64,000 bases of DNA from Nocardia carnea NBRC 14403 (GCF_000308515.1 NZ_BAFV01000057.1:83923-147922); one strand, 5' to 3'. Shown: positions 17,321 to 25,597, counted from the stretch's first letter. Notes: a model not told the origin generated them from the letters alone. Made by a program: numbers and translations.

Positions 17321-18681
17321 CGACGGTCTCCACGATCATCGGCCGGTTGCGCGGCAGGGGCGTCGCCGCCCAGCACACCGTCCAGCAGTTGGGGCCGGGC
17401 ACCGAACAACTCTTCCTCGCGATCATGAACGAGATAGTCGGGCACCTTGTGCTCCTCGTCGTCCTCACCTCGCCTGGCCCCCGCGCCGCCGCCCATCATC
17501 CCGGGCATACCCGACATGCCGCGACTGGCACCCGCAGCGGCAGCCGCGGCCGCGGGCCCGCCGGCCGGGCCGTTCGGCGTACCGCCGGGAGCTCCCGGGA
17601 CGGTTTTACCCGGTGCCTGATTCTGCGGCGGTGCACCGCCGGGCATCCCGGGCGAACCGGGAGTTCCGGTAGGTGCGCCGGGCGAACCGGGCGTGGTGGT
17701 CGAGGACGTGGTCCGCTGCGGATCACCGGTCGGAGTGCCCGGAGTGGTCCCCGGTTGTTGCGTCGTGGTGGTGGGATTCTCGGTGCTGCTCGCCGTGGTC
17801 GCCTGGGGGTCTTCCGCCGAACCGGGAGTTTCCTGCGGCTGCTCGCCGGTTTCGTTCTGCCCCGGATTCTCACCGTTCGGCGCCTGCGAACCGGGTCCGG
17901 AGGTGGTGCCATCGGTTCCGCCGGTAGATGTCCCGTTCGGTCCTATCGGACCGGGCTGATCGCCCGGCATCTGCACCGGGACGAAGGTCGGCACACCCTC
18001 GCCCGCGGGCTGGTAGGTGGGCTTGTAGGCCATGTTCATCACTTCGACGGCGGCCAGTCGCTGCTCTTCCTTGTAAGTGTCGAACGCGGCTTGGGCCGCC
18101 GGATCAGCCGCGCCGACCACGGTTTGTGCAACCACGAAGGGGTCGTTCACAGATGTGGTCACGGCGGTGCCGCCCGGCGTCGCCTGGGTAGGCGGCGGCG
18201 GTACGGATTTCTTCACCACTTCTGCACCGTAGGCGGCCGCGTCGATTCGCATACCGACAGCGTTGATGACCTCTTGGACGTCGGTCGCCTGGTCGAAGAA
18301 TGTCCGCGAGGCTTGATTCGCCGCATCCGCGAATTCGCCGGCCATACCGTCGGAGAGCTCGCGCTGAATGGAGAGGAGGGAACCGAACAGGGCACCCCCC
18401 AGTGAGTTCGCAATAGACTGATAATTCTCTGCCACAGCATGCATCAAGCCGGGCTTCATCTCCTCGACCTTCGCATGAATCTCTTCATGTGAGAGGCCCT
18501 CGAACAACTCCATCCGCGTTATATATGCGGGATCTTGCCCCCCATGAGAGACCTGGGAACCGAAATGTTGCGCACCGTCCAGGCGTTGCTGTCCCGATAG
18601 TCGCTCCTGCACGGATTCAGGATTGATACCCAGTGCGGGACCGAACTGCCCGAGTGGCGAACCGGTGTTCTCATCGCTCAT
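17317..18681 (-). CDS. PPE-like ESX substrate with Pro/Gly-rich tail
   Basis: 454 residues. An N-terminal helical segment (about 60-170; VAENYQSIANSLGGAL, then MAGEFADAANQASR) has the long-helix, small-residue pattern of PPE-like domains in Nocardia. A long low-complexity region (about 220-400) is rich in Pro, Gly, Thr, Ser and Asn, with an alanine run near 380. The C-terminus ends with an acidic-basic motif EDDEEHKVPDYLVHDREEELFG. The gene overlaps espG and is the presumed client. The low-complexity part gives long false ORFs on other frames. Confidence 0.72.
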   Translation of the reverse strand: MSDENTGSPLGQFGPALGINPESVQERLSGQQRLDGAQHFGSQVSHGGQDPAYITRMELFEGLSHEEIHAKVEEMKPGLMHAVAENYQSIANSLGGALFGSLLSIQRELSDGMAGEFADAANQASRTFFDQATDVQEVINAVGMRIDAAAYGAEVVKKSVPPPPTQATPGGTAVTTSVNDPFVVAQTVVGAADPAAQAAFDTYKEEQRLAAVEVMNMAYKPTYQPAGEGVPTFVPVQMPGDQPGPIGPNGTSTGGTDGTTSGPGSQAPNGENPGQNETGEQPQETPGSAEDPQATTASSTENPTTTTQQPGTTPGTPTGDPQRTTSSTTTPGSPGAPTGTPGSPGMPGGAPPQNQAPGKTVPGAPGGTPNGPAGGPAAAAAAAGASRGMSGMPGMMGGGAGARRGEDDEEHKVPDYLVHDREEELFGARPQLLDGVLGGDAPAAQPADDRGDRR

Positions 18682-18684
18682 AGG

Positions 18685-19314
18685 TCAGTTCTCCGCACCT
18701 ATTTCAGGCTCCAGAGCAGTAGCGATCTCCACAACGCCATCGCAAAGTTGCAGTCCTGCCTCAACACCTTCGAAGGTACGAGTGGAGCTGAACATGACGA
18801 TTCCGGCCTTGGACCGTACATGAACACTGCAAACATCATCCATATCTGGATACTTCACCAAGAGGGCCTCGCGCCCGTTCACGGTCAAAGGCTCACTATG
18901 TGCACCATTCTTCTGTAGATCTTCTTCCCAGGACACGTTGCCCGAATTGACTGAAAGACCACGAAGTTCACCATCGAAATCGCAGGTAAGAAATGAATAC
19001 TCCGCCACGATATCTTGGCCCCGACGACGCGAAGCCGGGTCGAGGCCAGCCTTCCTGACAGCGGCATCACTCATCCATGTACACGGATCAAAAACCACTT
19101 CAGGCCGATCGTCTGCCGTGTACTCGTTGTCCAGCGGAGGCGGCTGCAATCGCGAGGCCGTCAAGGTCGGCCTGGACGGTCCGGCCGAGGAACTCGTAGA
19201 GGGCTCGGGCGTGCCCGACACCGTCTCGGCCGGTTCATCCACACCAGCACAAGCCACGAGGCCTGCGAGCGATCCGGCTGTGGCAATGATCGCCAGTAGC
19301 TTCCGTGAATTCAT
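18685..19314 (-). CDS. DUF3558 lipoprotein
   Basis: 209 residues with a signal peptide and lipobox GLVACAG, a Ser/Thr/Pro linker, then the DUF3558 core (FDPCTWMSDAAVRKAGLDP; FLTCDFDGE; LLVKYPDMDDVCSVHV; ending AGLQLCDGVVEIATAL) with conserved cysteines. DUF3558 lipoproteins recur near ESX genes and LpqB-like loci in Nocardia. The start overlaps the upstream small gene by 4 nt. Confidence 0.88.
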   Translation of the reverse strand: MNSRKLLAIIATAGSLAGLVACAGVDEPAETVSGTPEPSTSSSAGPSRPTLTASRLQPPPLDNEYTADDRPEVVFDPCTWMSDAAVRKAGLDPASRRRGQDIVAEYSFLTCDFDGELRGLSVNSGNVSWEEDLQKNGAHSEPLTVNGREALLVKYPDMDDVCSVHVRSKAGIVMFSSTRTFEGVEAGLQLCDGVVEIATALEPEIGAEN

Positions 19315-19676
19315 TCCACAGCCTCTCCTGCGACAGTCAGTGCCCGACTATTCATCGCATCTGCCTCCTCGAAAGCTCCTCCGGCGTGCAGGTAGGCCGC
19401 AGCCATACGCAATGCAGCCTCCTTGATGCCCTTCAGCGCGTCTGTCGTCGAGCCGCCCTTATCCGCGAATTTTCCTTGGAGCTCCTGGGCCGAGTTGAAC
19501 CCTCCGAACCCCGATACCTCCTGCAAGCGTTTGGAGTTCGTGATCTGTTGGTCCACGCAGGTGTCGACCAGCCGCGTGTACACCGCCGCACACCGCTCCG
19601 CGACTCCCCGCTCCATCCGGAACGTCCCGGACACCGCCTGCTGGTACAGCGCGTTCGCCGTCCCCTGCCCGACATC
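19311..19676 (-). CDS. Small helical ESX-type protein heading the EspG operon
   Basis: 121 residues from ATG 19676 (MDVGQGTANALYQQ); GTG 19709 would add 11 residues. It is predominantly helical, with FRMERGVAERCAAVYTRLVD, SGFGGFNSAQELQGKF and LKGIKEAALRMAAAYLHAG, similar in layout to small ESX-linked proteins of Nocardia that precede a DUF3558 lipoprotein. It has no classical WXG motif. As the first gene of a four-gene overlapping operon it may be a secreted partner (inference). Confidence 0.65.
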   Translation of the reverse strand, partial: DVGQGTANALYQQAVSGTFRMERGVAERCAAVYTRLVDTCVDQQITNSKRLQEVSGFGGFNSAQELQGKFADKGGSTTDALKGIKEAALRMAAAYLHAGGAFEEADAMNSRALTVAGEAVE

Positions 19677-19709
19677 CATAGGCTCGGCCCACCCTTCGTA
19701 AAACTTCAC

Positions 19710-20081
19710 TCACCCTAATGGACGCACCCCAACTTCAACCGGTTCCCCTGTTTGCCCTACAGGACTCGACCGGCCCCGCGGCACTGGATCTTTCCACCCT
19801 CCACGCCGCAGCGTAGTACCGGTGATCTCGACGTCCGCATCCCGAAGTAGATATCCGCGGGCGTCCGACAGCACGGCAAAGAGCGCCTATCCGGCTGCGT
19901 GCGCCGTACCCGGAGGTCTCGATATGCGACCACCCACCGGCGGCCACTCGCAACCCCGAACCCCCGACCTCCCATTCCTCAGGAACCCCGTGCACCCCGA
20001 CCCCAAGCGCGGCATAGTGAGTTACATCACCACATCAACCCGGCGCGTATCACTGCGTCCGAGTCGAACGAGGAGCTCCTC
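19710..20081. other. Intergenic region between ESX satellite operon and aldehyde dehydrogenase
   Basis: 372 bp with no believable gene. It must hold divergent promoters. An AGGAGCTCCTC stretch just before ATG 20082 is the Shine-Dalgarno of the dehydrogenase gene. No palindromic operator stands out. Confidence 0.5.
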
Positions 20082-21599
20082 ATGACCTACGCCAAGCCCG
20101 GTGCCGACGGCAGCATCGTCAGCTATGCGAATCGATACGACAATTTCATCGGTGGTGAATGGACCGCGCCTGTCGAAGGGAAGTATTTCGACAATCCGTC
20201 GCCGGTCGACGGTGAAACCTTTTGTGAGGTAGCGCGTTCCACCGCGCCCGATGTCGAGTTGGCGCTGGATGCCGCGCATGCCGCCGCCGACGGCTGGGGG
20301 GCGACCTCCACGACCGAGCGCGCGAATATGCTGAACAAGATCGCCGATCGGATCGAGGAGAATCTGGAGGCCCTCGCCGTCGCGGAGACCTGGGAGAACG
20401 GGAAACCGGTCCGTGAGACCAAGGCGGCCGATCTGCCGCTGGCGGTCGATCATTTCCGCTATTTCGCCGGGGTGATCCGGGCCCAGGAGGGCGGGATCAG
20501 CGAGATCGATGCCGATACGGTGGCGTATCACTTCCAGGAGCCGCTCGGAGTGGTCGGGCAGATCATTCCGTGGAATTTCCCGATTCTGATGGCCACCTGG
20601 AAGCTGGCGCCCGCGTTGGCGGCGGGGAATGCGGTGGTGCTGAAACCGGCGGAGCAGACGCCGGCGTCGATTCTGAAGGTTGTCGAACTGATCGCCGATC
20701 TGCTGCCGCCGGGTGTGCTGAACGTGGTGAACGGGTTCGGGGTGGAGACCGGTAAACCGCTGGCGTCGAGCCCGCGGGTGGCGAAGGTGGCGTTCACCGG
20801 GGAGACCACCACCGGGCGGTTGATCATGCAGTACGCCAGCGAGAACATCATCCCGGTGACGCTGGAGCTGGGCGGTAAGAGCCCGAATATCTTCCTGCCG
20901 GATGTGATGGCCGCCGACGACGATTTCCTGGACAAGGCGGTCGAGGGGTTCGTGATGTTCGCGCTGAACCAGGGTGAGGTGTGCACCTGCCCGTCGCGTG
21001 CGCTCATCCATTCGTCGATCTACGACGAATTCATGGCCCGGTGTGTGGAACGGACGAAGGCCATCGTGGGCGGCGACCCGCTCGACGACGCCACCATGAT
21101 CGGCGCGCAGGCCAGTAACGATCAGTTCGAGAAGATCATGTCCTATATCGATATCGGCCGGAAGGAAGGCGCCGAGGTTCTGACCGGCGGGAACGCGCGC
21201 ACGGTCGACGGCTACCCGAACGGCTTCTACGTGGAACCGACCATCTTCAAGGGCAGTAACGATATGCGGATCTTCCAGGAGGAGATCTTCGGGCCGGTCG
21301 TCTCGGTCACCACCTTCGATTCCACCGAGGAAGCCCTGAAACTGGCCAACGACACCCTGTACGGACTGGGTGCCGGGGTGTGGACCCGCGACGCCAACAC
21401 CGCCTACCGTCTCGGCCGCGGGATCAAGGCGGGCCGGGTGTGGACGAACTGCTACCACGCCTATCCGGCGCACGCGGCGTTCGGCGGGTACAAGAAGTCC
21501 GGGATCGGCCGGGAGAACCACGCCCGGATGCTGGATCACTACCAGCAGACCAAGAACCTGCTGGTGAGCTACGCACCGCAGAAGCTCGGATTCTTCTGA
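20082..21599 (+). CDS. NAD-dependent aldehyde dehydrogenase (acetaldehyde type)
   Basis: 505-residue ALDH close to ExaC/AldB-type acetaldehyde dehydrogenases. Visible features: the NAD-binding region IIPWNFPILMATWKLAPAL, the general base in VTLELGGKSPNIF, the catalytic cysteine in NQGEVCTCPSRAL, and the C-terminal EEIFGPVVSV and YGLGAGVWTRD elements. ATG 20082 has a Shine-Dalgarno. It is coupled by TGATG to the DUF779 gene, a partnership known for acetaldehyde dehydrogenases, pointing to ethanol or acetaldehyde oxidation. Confidence 0.93.
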   Translation: MTYAKPGADGSIVSYANRYDNFIGGEWTAPVEGKYFDNPSPVDGETFCEVARSTAPDVELALDAAHAAADGWGATSTTERANMLNKIADRIEENLEALAVAETWENGKPVRETKAADLPLAVDHFRYFAGVIRAQEGGISEIDADTVAYHFQEPLGVVGQIIPWNFPILMATWKLAPALAAGNAVVLKPAEQTPASILKVVELIADLLPPGVLNVVNGFGVETGKPLASSPRVAKVAFTGETTTGRLIMQYASENIIPVTLELGGKSPNIFLPDVMAADDDFLDKAVEGFVMFALNQGEVCTCPSRALIHSSIYDEFMARCVERTKAIVGGDPLDDATMIGAQASNDQFEKIMSYIDIGRKEGAEVLTGGNARTVDGYPNGFYVEPTIFKGSNDMRIFQEEIFGPVVSVTTFDSTEEALKLANDTLYGLGAGVWTRDANTAYRLGRGIKAGRVWTNCYHAYPAHAAFGGYKKSGIGRENHARMLDHYQQTKNLLVSYAPQKLGFF

Positions 21600-22000
21600 T
21601 GCCGGAGCCGAACCGGGTGGAACTCACCGCGGCCGCGGCCCGCCTGCTGCACGAGTTGATCGAGCGGCACGGCCCGGTGATGTTCCATCAGTCCGGCGGC
21701 TGCTGCGACGGCAGTTCGCCCATGTGTTACCCGCGGGGCGAGTTCCGGGTCGGCGGGCAGGATGTGCTGCTCGGGGAGATCGACGCGGATACGCCGTTCT
21801 GGATGAGCGCCGACCAGTACGAATACTGGAAACACACCCATCTGACAGTGGACGTGGTGCCCGGCCGCGGCAGCGGGTTCTCGCTCGAGGCGCCGGAGGG
21901 TGTGCGCTTCCTGATCCGTTCCCGGCTGCTCACCGACGACGAATTCCTCCAACTGGAATCCGCGCCACCACCGCGGACGGGAGCAGATATCCCCGATTGA
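21599..22000 (+). CDS. DUF779 protein
   Basis: 133 residues with the cysteine-rich DUF779 core QSGGCCDGSSPMCYP, then GEIDADTPFWMSADQYEYWKH and VVPGRGSGFSLE. The family is found next to aldehyde dehydrogenases and may act as an accessory protein; its biochemical role is unknown. The start codon overlaps the ALDH stop. Confidence 0.9.
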   Translation: MPEPNRVELTAAAARLLHELIERHGPVMFHQSGGCCDGSSPMCYPRGEFRVGGQDVLLGEIDADTPFWMSADQYEYWKHTHLTVDVVPGRGSGFSLEAPEGVRFLIRSRLLTDDEFLQLESAPPPRTGADIPD

Positions 22001-22017
22001 CCCGGGTCGTGCCCTAC

Positions 22018-22057
22018 GACCGTCCGGGCCCGGAAATAATCCGGGTTCCGGACGGTC
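22018..22057 (+). terminator. Terminator after ALDH-DUF779
   Basis: Hairpin with arms GACCGTCCGG...CCCGG and CCGGG...CCGGACGGTC around the loop AAATAAT, 18 nt after the stop. There is no T-run. Confidence 0.6.
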
Positions 22058-22232
22058 CGAGAGGCACCGGCGGACTGCGATGAGTCGTCCGGCTGTGGGA
22101 CGCCCTGTTCGGCGCGGAAGCGACCCGACCGCCGGTCGAGCGGTCGCTGAAGGCGATGTCCTCGATGAAGGAGATCGATGTACGCGCGATGCAGGACGCC
22201 TACGCGGGCAGATCCGGCGACCGATTCCGCGG

Positions 22233-22505
22233 TCAGGAATGTTCGCGCAGGTAATCCAGGTAGAAGCCACGCAGCGCCTCCGCGAGATCGCCGTCACCGG
22301 CATGGACGTAATCGTCGAGCATGGGGACCACCCATTTGATATCGGCCTCGCTCTCCCCGACGCGCCCCGCCGTGGCTTCCGCGGCAGGTATGCGGGTGAG
22401 CAGCTGCCAGAGGAAACGGATATCGCCGTGCCGCACCGCGAGCTTGACCGCCCGATCGTGCAGTTCCTTCGACGACAGGCCTTCCAACTCCTCGTTCGTG
22501 CCCAT
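22233..22505 (-). CDS. Conserved small helical protein
   Basis: 90 residues from ATG 22505 (MGTNEELEGLSSKELHDRAV). It is rich in helix, with RHGDIRFLWQLLTRIPAAEA and HAGDGDLAEALRGFYLDYLREHS. Similar short proteins with an 'F-W-L-L...PAAEA' core are widespread in actinobacteria, without known function. It is divergent from the DUF488 gene, 106 bp away. Confidence 0.65.
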   Translation of the reverse strand: MGTNEELEGLSSKELHDRAVKLAVRHGDIRFLWQLLTRIPAAEATAGRVGESEADIKWVVPMLDDYVHAGDGDLAEALRGFYLDYLREHS

Positions 22506-22611
22506 ACCGCCGACTCTAATCCCGCCCGTCGTGTCCGGTCGCGTTTCCGGCCGCGAGCTTCGACCCGCGTGGCGCTCCCGGAGCGGACGACGCGCGTGAT
22601 GCGATGGCACG

Positions 22612-22995
22612 ATGACCGACGAGACCTACCCCGTCCCCAGCGGCTTCCAGGTCAAACGGGCCTACGAGGCACCGGAACCGGACGACGGTTACCGGGTGCT
22701 GGTCGATCGGCTGTGGCCGCGCGGGGTGACCAAATCCGCGGCCCGGATCGACGAATGGGCCAAGGACCTCACACCTTCGACAGAGCTGCGCCGCTGGTTC
22801 CACGAAGACCCGGAGAGCCGCCGCGACGATTTCGCGGACCGGTATCGCGAAGAACTCGCGGACCGGACGGCCCGGGAGGTTCTCGTCCGGTTGCGCGGCC
22901 TGGCGCGGACCAACCCGCCCGTCACTCTCGTCACCGCGGTCAAAGATCCGGGTAACAGCCATATTCCCGTACTGATGCAGTCCCTGGGCGAATAG
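22612..22995 (+). CDS. DUF488 (YeaO-like) protein
   Basis: 127 residues with the family motif VLVDRLWPRGVTKSAARIDEW, then LTPSTELRRWFHED and the C-terminal VTLVTAVKDPGNSHIPVL. DUF488 proteins are small conserved cytosolic proteins, some linked to metal or stress responses; the function is not established. Length is complete. Confidence 0.9.
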   Translation: MTDETYPVPSGFQVKRAYEAPEPDDGYRVLVDRLWPRGVTKSAARIDEWAKDLTPSTELRRWFHEDPESRRDDFADRYREELADRTAREVLVRLRGLARTNPPVTLVTAVKDPGNSHIPVLMQSLGE

Positions 22996-23256
22996 CCGGC
23001 GACAGCGCCGGACGGATCGGCCGGGGCGAATACGGGGCGAACCCGGCCCTCGGACCGCCAGTGGCGGCCATACCCTGACGAGATCCCGACGAAGTCGCGA
23101 ATAGCCTGCCTGACCTGCCCGAATATTCCGATTCGGGGCCCCGTTCACACCGAATTCATCAAACCCTCCCGCATTTCTGCGAGCGCACAGGGGCTGGTAC
23201 GGGGTAGCTTCGGAGTGGCGGGTCACGCGTTGTGGCTCGCTCGGGAGGTCCTGACC

Positions 23257-23310
23257 GTGACTGAGCAACTCAGTACGAGGGGGCCGGCACCCGGCCCTCG
23301 TGGCCGCTGA
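23257..23310 (+). CDS. Possible leader peptide upstream of phoH (uORF1)
   Basis: 17-codon ORF (VTEQLSTRGPAPGPRGR) starting GTG 23257 with a good GGGAGGT Shine-Dalgarno at 23243-23249. Its last codons run through a stable hairpin at 23275-23301. It overlaps a second small ORF. Inferred from sequence only. Confidence 0.4.
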   Translation: MTEQLSTRGPAPGPRGR

Positions 23311-23324
23311 CGCACCCCGTCAGC
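23275..23324 (+). promoter_or_regulatory. Two stem-loops in the phoH leader
   Basis: Stem 1 (23275-23301) pairs ACGAGGG...CCGG with CCGGCCCTCGT around CAC, with a two-G bulge. Stem 2 (23306-23324) pairs GCTGACG with CGTCAGC around CACCC. Neither has a T-run. The position between uORF1 and phoH fits translational or transcriptional control. Confidence 0.45.
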
Positions 23325-23395
23325 AGCCATCCGGACCGACCGGCCCAGCGAGACTGTCTGTGTGGGTGCCGCGCAGACCTAGGAGCCTACCGTGA
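23300..23395 (+). CDS. Small ORF overlapping phoH start (PhoAT-like candidate)
   Basis: 31 codons from GTG 23300 (starts VAADAPRQQPSGP), ending TGA 23393-23395 so that it overlaps phoH's GTG by 4 nt. The frame is open back to 23261. In mycobacteria phoH2 is preceded by the small coupled gene phoAT, an antitoxin; position and overlap match that layout, but I cannot confirm sequence similarity. Confidence 0.35.
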   Translation: MAADAPRQQPSGPTGPARLSVWVPRRPRSLP

Positions 23396-24741
23396 CTGAT
23401 AATCGCTCCGTATCCGCCCCCTCGGCGAATTCTCGCTTCATTGAGAAAGGTTTGAAGACCTTCGTCATCGACACCTCCGTGCTGCTGTCCGACCCCTGGG
23501 CGGTGACCCGGTTCGGTGAACATCAGGTGGTGTTACCGCTGGTCGTGATCAGTGAACTCGAAGGTAAACGGCACCACCACGAACTCGGCTGGTTCGCCCG
23601 GGAAGCCCTGCGCATGCTCGACGATCTGCGGGTGACCCACGACCGGCTGGACGAGCCGTTGCCGATCGGCACCGAAGGCGGCACATTGCAGGTGGAACTG
23701 AACCACACCGATCCCACGGTGCTACCGGTCGGTTTCCGCACCGAGAGCAATGATTCGCGCATCCTGGCCTGCGCGTTGAATCTCGCCGCGGACGGCCGCC
23801 AGGTGGTGCTGGTGTCCAAGGACATCCCGATGCGGGTGAAGGCCAGCGCGGTAGGTCTGCGCGCGGAGGGATATCACGCCCAGGACGTGGTGACCTCCGG
23901 TTGGACGGGCATGGCCGAAATCGACACCGCCTCCGAAATCGTCGACCAGCTCTACAGCGAATCGGTCGTCGATCTCGACGAGGCGCGTGAACTGCCCTGC
24001 CACACCGGGATCCGGCTGCTGGGTAACAACTCCAGTGCACTCGGCCGGGTCACCGCGGACAAACGCGTACAGCTGGTGCGGGAACGGGAGGCGTTCGGCC
24101 TGCACGGCCGCTCCGCGGAACAGCGGATCGCGCTGGATCTGCTGCTGGACGAAAGCGTCGGGATCGTCTCGCTGGGCGGCCGGGCCGGTACCGGTAAATC
24201 GGCGCTGGCACTCACCGCAGGCCTGGAGGCGGTACTGGAGCGGCGCGCGCAGCGCAAGGTCGTGGTGTTCCGGCCGTTGTATGCGGTAGGCGGACAGGAA
24301 CTCGGCTATCTCCCCGGTAGCGAGAGCGAGAAAATGGGCCCGTGGGCGCAGGCCGTTTTCGATACCCTCGACGGGCTGGCGAGCCGCGAGGTGATGGAGG
24401 AGGTTCTCAGCCGGGATATGCTCGAAGTACTTCCGCTGACCCATATTCGCGGTAGGTCACTGCACGATTCGTTCGTGATCGTGGACGAAGCCCAATCGCT
24501 GGAACGTAATGTGCTGCTCACCGTTCTGAGCCGGTTGGGCAGCGGGTCCCGCGTGGTACTCACCCACGATGTGGCGCAGCGCGACAATCTGCGGGTGGGC
24601 CGGCACGACGGTGTCGCGGCCGTGATCGAAAAGCTCAAGGGTCACCCCTTGTTCGCGCATATCACCCTGACCCGCAGCGAGCGGTCGCCCATCGCCGCAC
24701 TGGTCACCGAGATGCTGGAGGAGTACGCGCCGAGCGCCTGA
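23392..24741 (+). CDS. phoH2: PhoH2-type PIN-PhoH protein
   Basis: 449 residues joining an N-terminal PIN ribonuclease domain (about 20-150: FVIDTSVLLSDPWAV; SELEGKR; SNDSRILACAL; VVLVSKD with acidic metal residues) to a C-terminal PhoH ATPase (Walker A SLGGRAGTGKSALAL; Walker B SFVIVDEAQSLERN). PhoH2 proteins couple RNA unwinding to cleavage and in mycobacteria behave as a toxin with PhoAT. The start is GTG 23392 with AGGAG at 23381-23385. Strong hairpins follow the gene. Confidence 0.93.
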   Translation: MTDNRSVSAPSANSRFIEKGLKTFVIDTSVLLSDPWAVTRFGEHQVVLPLVVISELEGKRHHHELGWFAREALRMLDDLRVTHDRLDEPLPIGTEGGTLQVELNHTDPTVLPVGFRTESNDSRILACALNLAADGRQVVLVSKDIPMRVKASAVGLRAEGYHAQDVVTSGWTGMAEIDTASEIVDQLYSESVVDLDEARELPCHTGIRLLGNNSSALGRVTADKRVQLVREREAFGLHGRSAEQRIALDLLLDESVGIVSLGGRAGTGKSALALTAGLEAVLERRAQRKVVVFRPLYAVGGQELGYLPGSESEKMGPWAQAVFDTLDGLASREVMEEVLSRDMLEVLPLTHIRGRSLHDSFVIVDEAQSLERNVLLTVLSRLGSGSRVVLTHDVAQRDNLRVGRHDGVAAVIEKLKGHPLFAHITLTRSERSPIAALVTEMLEEYAPSA

Positions 24742-24757
24742 TGCGCGCATAGCCGGT

Positions 24758-24803
24758 CGGCGCCGTATAGCGGGACCGCACAGGTTCGCGATATACGGCG
24801 CCG
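24758..24803. terminator. Hairpin 1 between phoH and LEH-like gene
   Basis: Perfect 12-bp inverted repeat CGGCGCCGTATA / TATACGGCGCCG with a 22-nt loop, 16 nt past the phoH stop. Confidence 0.55.
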
Positions 24804-24826
24804 GCCGCATTCGAACCGACCGGCGA

Positions 24827-24863
24827 GGCCGTTCGAGGGCCGCCACGGCGCCCTCGAACGGCC
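24827..24863. terminator. Hairpin 2, bidirectional terminator
   Basis: Perfect 14-bp inverted repeat GGCCGTTCGAGGGC / GCCCTCGAACGGCC, 9-nt loop, followed by GCTTTC. It lies between convergent genes. Confidence 0.7.
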
Positions 24864-24900
24864 GCTTTCAACGGGTCGGCCGATCAGGACGACGTGGTGC

Positions 24901-25314
24901 TCAGCGACCGAGAACGGCCTTGACGAGACCCACTGCGGTACCGCGGAGGAAGTTTTCCCAGCTGAAGTGGTCGTGCCAGAGGATGATCCGGCCGTCCACC
25001 AGTTCGAAAGTGCCCATCACCCAGAACTCGATACCGACGGGCCCGAAGCGGAGAATATCGGTGCGATCGGTGAGCACGACCGCGCCGTCGGCGGCGATAT
25101 GGTGCATTCGCGCGGAGAACCCGAACTGCTCCCGGTCCAGCCCGCGCAGCAGTTTGCCGACCCGCCGCGCCCCGCGCACATCCGGTAGCGAGGTGTTCTT
25201 CCAGACGATATCGGGATGCACCAGTTCCAGCGCTTCGCCGATCGCGCCGATCTCCAGCGCGGTGAAGAATTCGCGGACGGTGGTGACCGCGTCCTGGTTC
25301 AACTCGGTTTCCAT
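24901..25314 (-). CDS. SnoaL/limonene-1,2-epoxide hydrolase-like protein
   Basis: 137 residues of the NTF2-like fold. Residues matching the limonene epoxide hydrolase family are visible: WKNTSLP (Asn), the Arg-x-Asp pair in LTDRTDILRF, and the late Asp in ILWHDHFSW. The tyrosine usually two residues before the Asn is a Trp here, so catalysis is uncertain. Relatives include mycobacterial EphG. Monocistronic. Confidence 0.8.
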   Translation of the reverse strand: METELNQDAVTTVREFFTALEIGAIGEALELVHPDIVWKNTSLPDVRGARRVGKLLRGLDREQFGFSARMHHIAADGAVVLTDRTDILRFGPVGIEFWVMGTFELVDGRIILWHDHFSWENFLRGTAVGLVKAVLGR

Positions 25315-25387
25315 TTCACGAGCCTAGAGCAGGTCCACGCTGCGCGCCGGTGCTCGACGCCGGAAGTCCGGTGCCGGGTCCGGGGAG

Positions 25388-25597
25388 CTAGAGCAGCTCG
25401 ACCTCGTCGAACCGGACGGTCATACTGTGCCGCCGGGACCGCAGTACACCACCTTCGCGATGGACCAGCCCTTCGTCGAAGTCGACACGCAATTCGCCGC
25501 GACGGGTGTCGACCTCCCGCACGACGCCACAGACATCCCAGAACGGCCCGCTGGGAAAGTAGACGACGTCGCCCGGTGCGTACTCGGTAATCCCCAC
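25388..25597 (-). CDS. Small SH3/KOW-like hypothetical protein
   Basis: 69 residues from GTG 25597 (VGITEYAPGDVVYFPSGPFW). The pattern 'GDVVYFPSGPFWDVCGVVREVD...GELRVDF' suggests a small beta-barrel like KOW or SH3 domains. The frame opens further upstream, but those residues have no conserved look. No partner gene; function unknown. Confidence 0.55.
   Translation of the reverse strand: MGITEYAPGDVVYFPSGPFWDVCGVVREVDTRRGELRVDFDEGLVHREGGVLRSRRHSMTVRFDEVELL

Noticed and set aside
16511..17428. 305-codon plus-strand frame with a good GAGGAG Shine-Dalgarno
   Set aside because: The only good signal is the ribosome site; the body is antisense to espG and has no protein-like pattern.
17347..18405. 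352-codon plus-strand frame within the PPE-like gene
   Set aside because: Mirror of the Pro/Gly-rich low-complexity region; repeats there are coding low complexity, not a CRISPR or tandem array.
20022..21539. 505-codon minus-strand frame antisense to the aldehyde dehydrogenase
   Set aside because: His/Arg/Gly-rich mirror frame without a plausible start or family.
22084..22254. 56-codon plus-strand open frame (LWDALFGAEATRPPVERS...) after the ALDH-DUF779 terminator
   Set aside because: Looks mildly protein-like but has no start codon near its beginning, no Shine-Dalgarno, and overlaps the end of the convergent gene; short open frames are common at this GC content.
22996..23240. Possible tRNA or ncRNA gene in the spacer before phoH
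   Set aside because: No cloverleaf, TTCGA-type T-loop or CCA end could be placed.
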